Assembly (NCBI RefSeq): GCF_040954645.1 | Contig: NC_092805.1 | Location: forward strand, 72,649,186-72,713,185 | DNA: 64,000 nt | Direction of reading: 5' to 3' | Source of the DNA: Diabrotica undecimpunctata | Taxonomy: Eukaryota; Arthropoda; Insecta; Coleoptera; Chrysomelidae | Shown: piece after piece, positions 61,480 to 64,000 of the stretch | Position numbering within the stretch: position 1 is the first letter of the stretch | How the letters are laid out: each line of letters starts with the position of its first letter | The notes under the pieces: generated by a model | Told to the model about the DNA's origin: nothing | What the model saw: the letters and a program-made list of their open reading frames with translations, nothing else | The model's database searches: none | Translations under genes and position numbers: made by a program

Positions 61480-62074
61480 TCGGCATTCCCAAATTTGAGT
61501 TAATAAGTTTTATATATAAACTTGTAAAATGTCATATTTAATTCTCCATATATCTGTCACATTCTTTCAGACATCTGTCAACGGTGAATAAATCTTCTTC
61601 TTTTTGTTACTAAACAAAAAAAGAATGTTTAAACGAAATTTTACTTTTGGCAATATAATTGTCAAAAATAAAAATTTTATGTTGGCATTTATGACATTGA
61701 GGCTATTTGTAATTGGTTGCTATTTGAACTTATTTATAAATTCAATTATTTTTATATTAAAAAAATGTTTTCAAAATTAAAAAAAATTTCGGAGAAACAT
61801 TTATTAGATTAAAACATTTTTTTATTAAATATTTTGAAGATGTAAGCAGTGATTTTTAATTACCAAACTAATTTTTATTTGGTAACAAAAATTGTTTTTT
61901 CTTTTTAGTTCAACCTTGTAAGTATTTTGTCTTTTTTAGCTCTTGATAATAATTGTAAACACAATTGAAAGCTCGAGAATAAAAAAATAGTTAACCAATA
62001 GCCCTATTATTGACTCCAACCCATCCAAAACAGTTATATATTTGTTCCAAACGAGTCACAAGTACTTCTTTTTT

Positions 62075-62077
<3 letters not shown>
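61480..62077 (+). mobile_element. Penelope-type terminal repeat, solo
   Basis: Matches the inverted arm of 19900-21061: same order of blocks (GACATCTGTCAACGGTGAATAA, TTGGCAATATAATTGTC, GAAAGCTCGAG, TGACTCCAACCCATCCAAAA) through to the TA array. No coding part. Confidence 0.75.

Positions 62078-62139
<62 letters not shown>
62078..62139. repeat. (TA)n microsatellite
   Basis: About 62 bases of TA at the end of the Penelope-type repeat, as at 19759-19899. Confidence 0.95.
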
Positions 62140-62143
<4 letters not shown>

Positions 62144-63089
62144 CTAAGGCATAAAGTAAACTAAGTCCATGTTAAAATTAAGGTTCAAGTGAGCTCCGTG
62201 GTGAAGTGGACACCGATATACAGAGCTTACTTGACCATTCCATAATATTGGCTGTCTCGATTCGTTAACATGTATAGTTTCATAATTTTTAAAAATTTTG
62301 TAGAGTCCATAAGTAACCCTGTATCATAAATGTATATCGCTTAGTTCACGTGTATATATTATAGGGGTCGTTAAGATCTTTTTCACTGTATATTGGAACC
62401 ATAAGTATATCGGTTTAAGTAAGCTCTGATAGTTTGGCAACTATGCGATTAAGCCGTAAATTTTCAGCGTATATTCTAAACGGTTCATAAGGACTCCTTA
62501 GTTCTTATTTTTGTTATCATTCATACGCATTACAGTATGTAATAGATATGTATACTACCAAATACCTGTTTTTGGTAGGTACGTGCTTTTCTAAAAATAG
62601 CTATATAGATACAAAAGGATTTCGTTATAATACCAAGTTGGATGTTTTTTTCATAAACATGCGTAATGCGTAAATTTCCTAATGCATTTTGTTAACGTTA
62701 GTATGTCTTTATACGTTTTATTTAAGAATCCGATTAATATGAACTTGTTTTATTTCATCCATCTATTGTTTTACGATATCTTGTAGCTTCTTTATTATTT
62801 TATTTCTGGTTTTGTTTGTATAGTATATATAATTTTGGATAGGTTATCTTAAAATAAATATTTAAGTGCTAAAATAAATATTTTTGTGTAAAAATGGATA
62901 GTAGTCCGCAAAAAAGGGAAGAATGCTTAATTTATCTAGCCAGAATATATCACTTTACCAATATTACATACTTCTGAATGGTAAGGTAATTTAGGGGTAA
63001 TATGTAATCAATATAAGTGGAGTTAGTGTCAAATTTGCAATGATCTTTATAAGTAATAGCTTACTGACTGTACTTTACATGTTCAGTTT
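62140..63089. other. kinase intron, nothing recognised
   Basis: AT-rich, without a supported frame or repeat. Confidence 0.5.
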
Positions 63090-64000
63090 AAATAATTAAA
63101 CCTTGTCCCTTCAGAAAAGAGCAATTTAAATGGCAAAGTCAACTAAGAAGGTGTGAAGAATCTTTTACCACCCCACATTCACACAATTTAACCGGTGTTT
63201 GCAGGCAAGAGTCCTCCCGAGGGTTCAGATGGCGAGGATTAGCTTATTTTGTTTGGTATATCTTGCACATGTGTTGATCTGGCCAGTTTTTTCTCGATTT
63301 TAGTCATAATATGGGCTTATATTCGTAAAGTACATGTTGCGAATCTAGATTTTGTTTCTTTTGTTCTTTAGCTACTTATCTTCGGATATTAGGTGTCTTG
63401 GTAGCTACGATATTGTAGAGCTTATGTATGAATGTGAGTCTTAATATCCGCTAAATTTGGATGACTAATTTATAGCTAAATCTACGTGTTAAGTATGTGT
63501 TGGTGTCATTCATACTGGCAAGGTATAATCGGCAGCAGAAGCATAGAATGCAAGCGTTTACGTTTTAAGGGTGGAAGGATGTGCTTCTCATTTTTAGCTG
63601 ACAAGTTTGCGGAGAATATTACTTCTGGTCCTCAGTGTGCCTTTTAGTTTTAAACAAAGTTCTGTGAATGACTAAGTGTAATACAAACTATCTTCAAGGT
63701 ATTTAAAACAAGTTCAGAGTATAAGGATTTCATGACACTATTGGATGTTCAGATTTGTGAAAACGTCTGTGTTGGGGACATTAAAGTAGCACACCTGAGT
63801 TTTTCCGGGGTTTGGCTTAAAAATGATTTATAGTCTATTTGTATTGTGTTTAAAGCATGATTTAGATTTTTCTTCACTTCAGCAACAAACTTTTTTGGTT
63901 GTGCAATAATAGATGCGTCGTATACATAATAAAAGTTTTAGTATTTACTGGTATGGGTTGATGGTTTGTGTACATGTTATGCAGTGTAGGTGCCATTACG
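63090..64000 (-). pseudogene. LINE reverse transcriptase fragment (Jockey/CR1-like), runs off the window
   Basis: The minus strand reads, in broken frames, TLYNIYTND-like palm sequence near 63990, then KLYNIVATKTPNIRR and LDSQHVLYEYKPIL near 63430-63300, and CLQTPVKLCECGVVKDSSHLL near 63190, the Cys/His end of this LINE class. 63740-64000 is about three-quarters identical to 3700-3960. The 5' part lies beyond 64000. Confidence 0.65.

Overview
The window looks like an intron-rich, AT-rich insect chromosome. I infer a beetle or a similarly repeat-rich insect from the mix of RTE and Jockey LINEs, BEL and Gypsy LTR elements, Penelope-like elements and a Polinton; the sequence does not prove the species. 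Only one host gene is visible. Two minus-strand exons (60462-60863 and 54667-54833) encode the Ser/Pro-rich linker and the start of the C-terminal domain of a SAD/BRSK kinase (Drosophila sff, vertebrate BRSK1/2). Both have good splice signals and matching phases. The intron between them is 5.6 kb. The next intron fills the rest of the window to position 1 and continues beyond it. Everything else I recognise is intronic mobile DNA, nearly all broken.

Layout: 1-5220 holds LINE fragments (RTE at 300-1250, an RNase H-type LINE at 2200-3667 with a hairpin-rich nested insertion, and a reverse transcriptase piece at 3690-4163). 5515-8574 is a 3,060-bp DNA transposon with 28-bp terminal inverted repeats, set inside a (TA)n array. 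It carries a decayed transposase-like gene that is itself split by a LINE with a 10-bp target duplication. 8890-9404 is another LINE.

The main structure is 9411-53207. Its ends are matching inverted termini (AGTAGAAAGGGTCCC), and both are flanked by the same hexamer GACTAT. The outer flanks read as two halves of one LINE. This fits a single 43.8-kb Polinton/Maverick-derived insertion. Its two arms are inverted copies of one another, each with DNA polymerase B pointing outward. Arm A (minus) has polB at 23900-24864 and 16224-17702. Arm B (plus) has polB at 37462-39528 and 47079-47766. I see no integrase, ATPase, protease or capsid gene of the Polinton itself.

The Polinton is a nest for later insertions: a truncated BEL element (10196-14518), RTE LINEs (17703-23862 and 21109-22133), a Penelope-like element with a GIY-YIG domain (19900-21061), a Gypsy element (24865-30640), a nearly full-length Jockey LINE (30641 to about 35390), a second Penelope-type tail with a hammerhead-like motif (36800-37440), a 7.55-kb element bounded by direct repeats with no recognisable pol (39529-47078), and a 2.37-kb TIR element with a chimeric transposase (49973-52346).

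Right of the Polinton, 53214-64000 holds the two kinase exons, a second copy of the BEL family with the same pol deletion (55724-59506), a Penelope-type terminal repeat (61480-62077) and a LINE fragment that runs off the window end. Long (TA)n arrays sit at many of these element borders. The mobile genes do not work together; they record layers of insertion in one intron.
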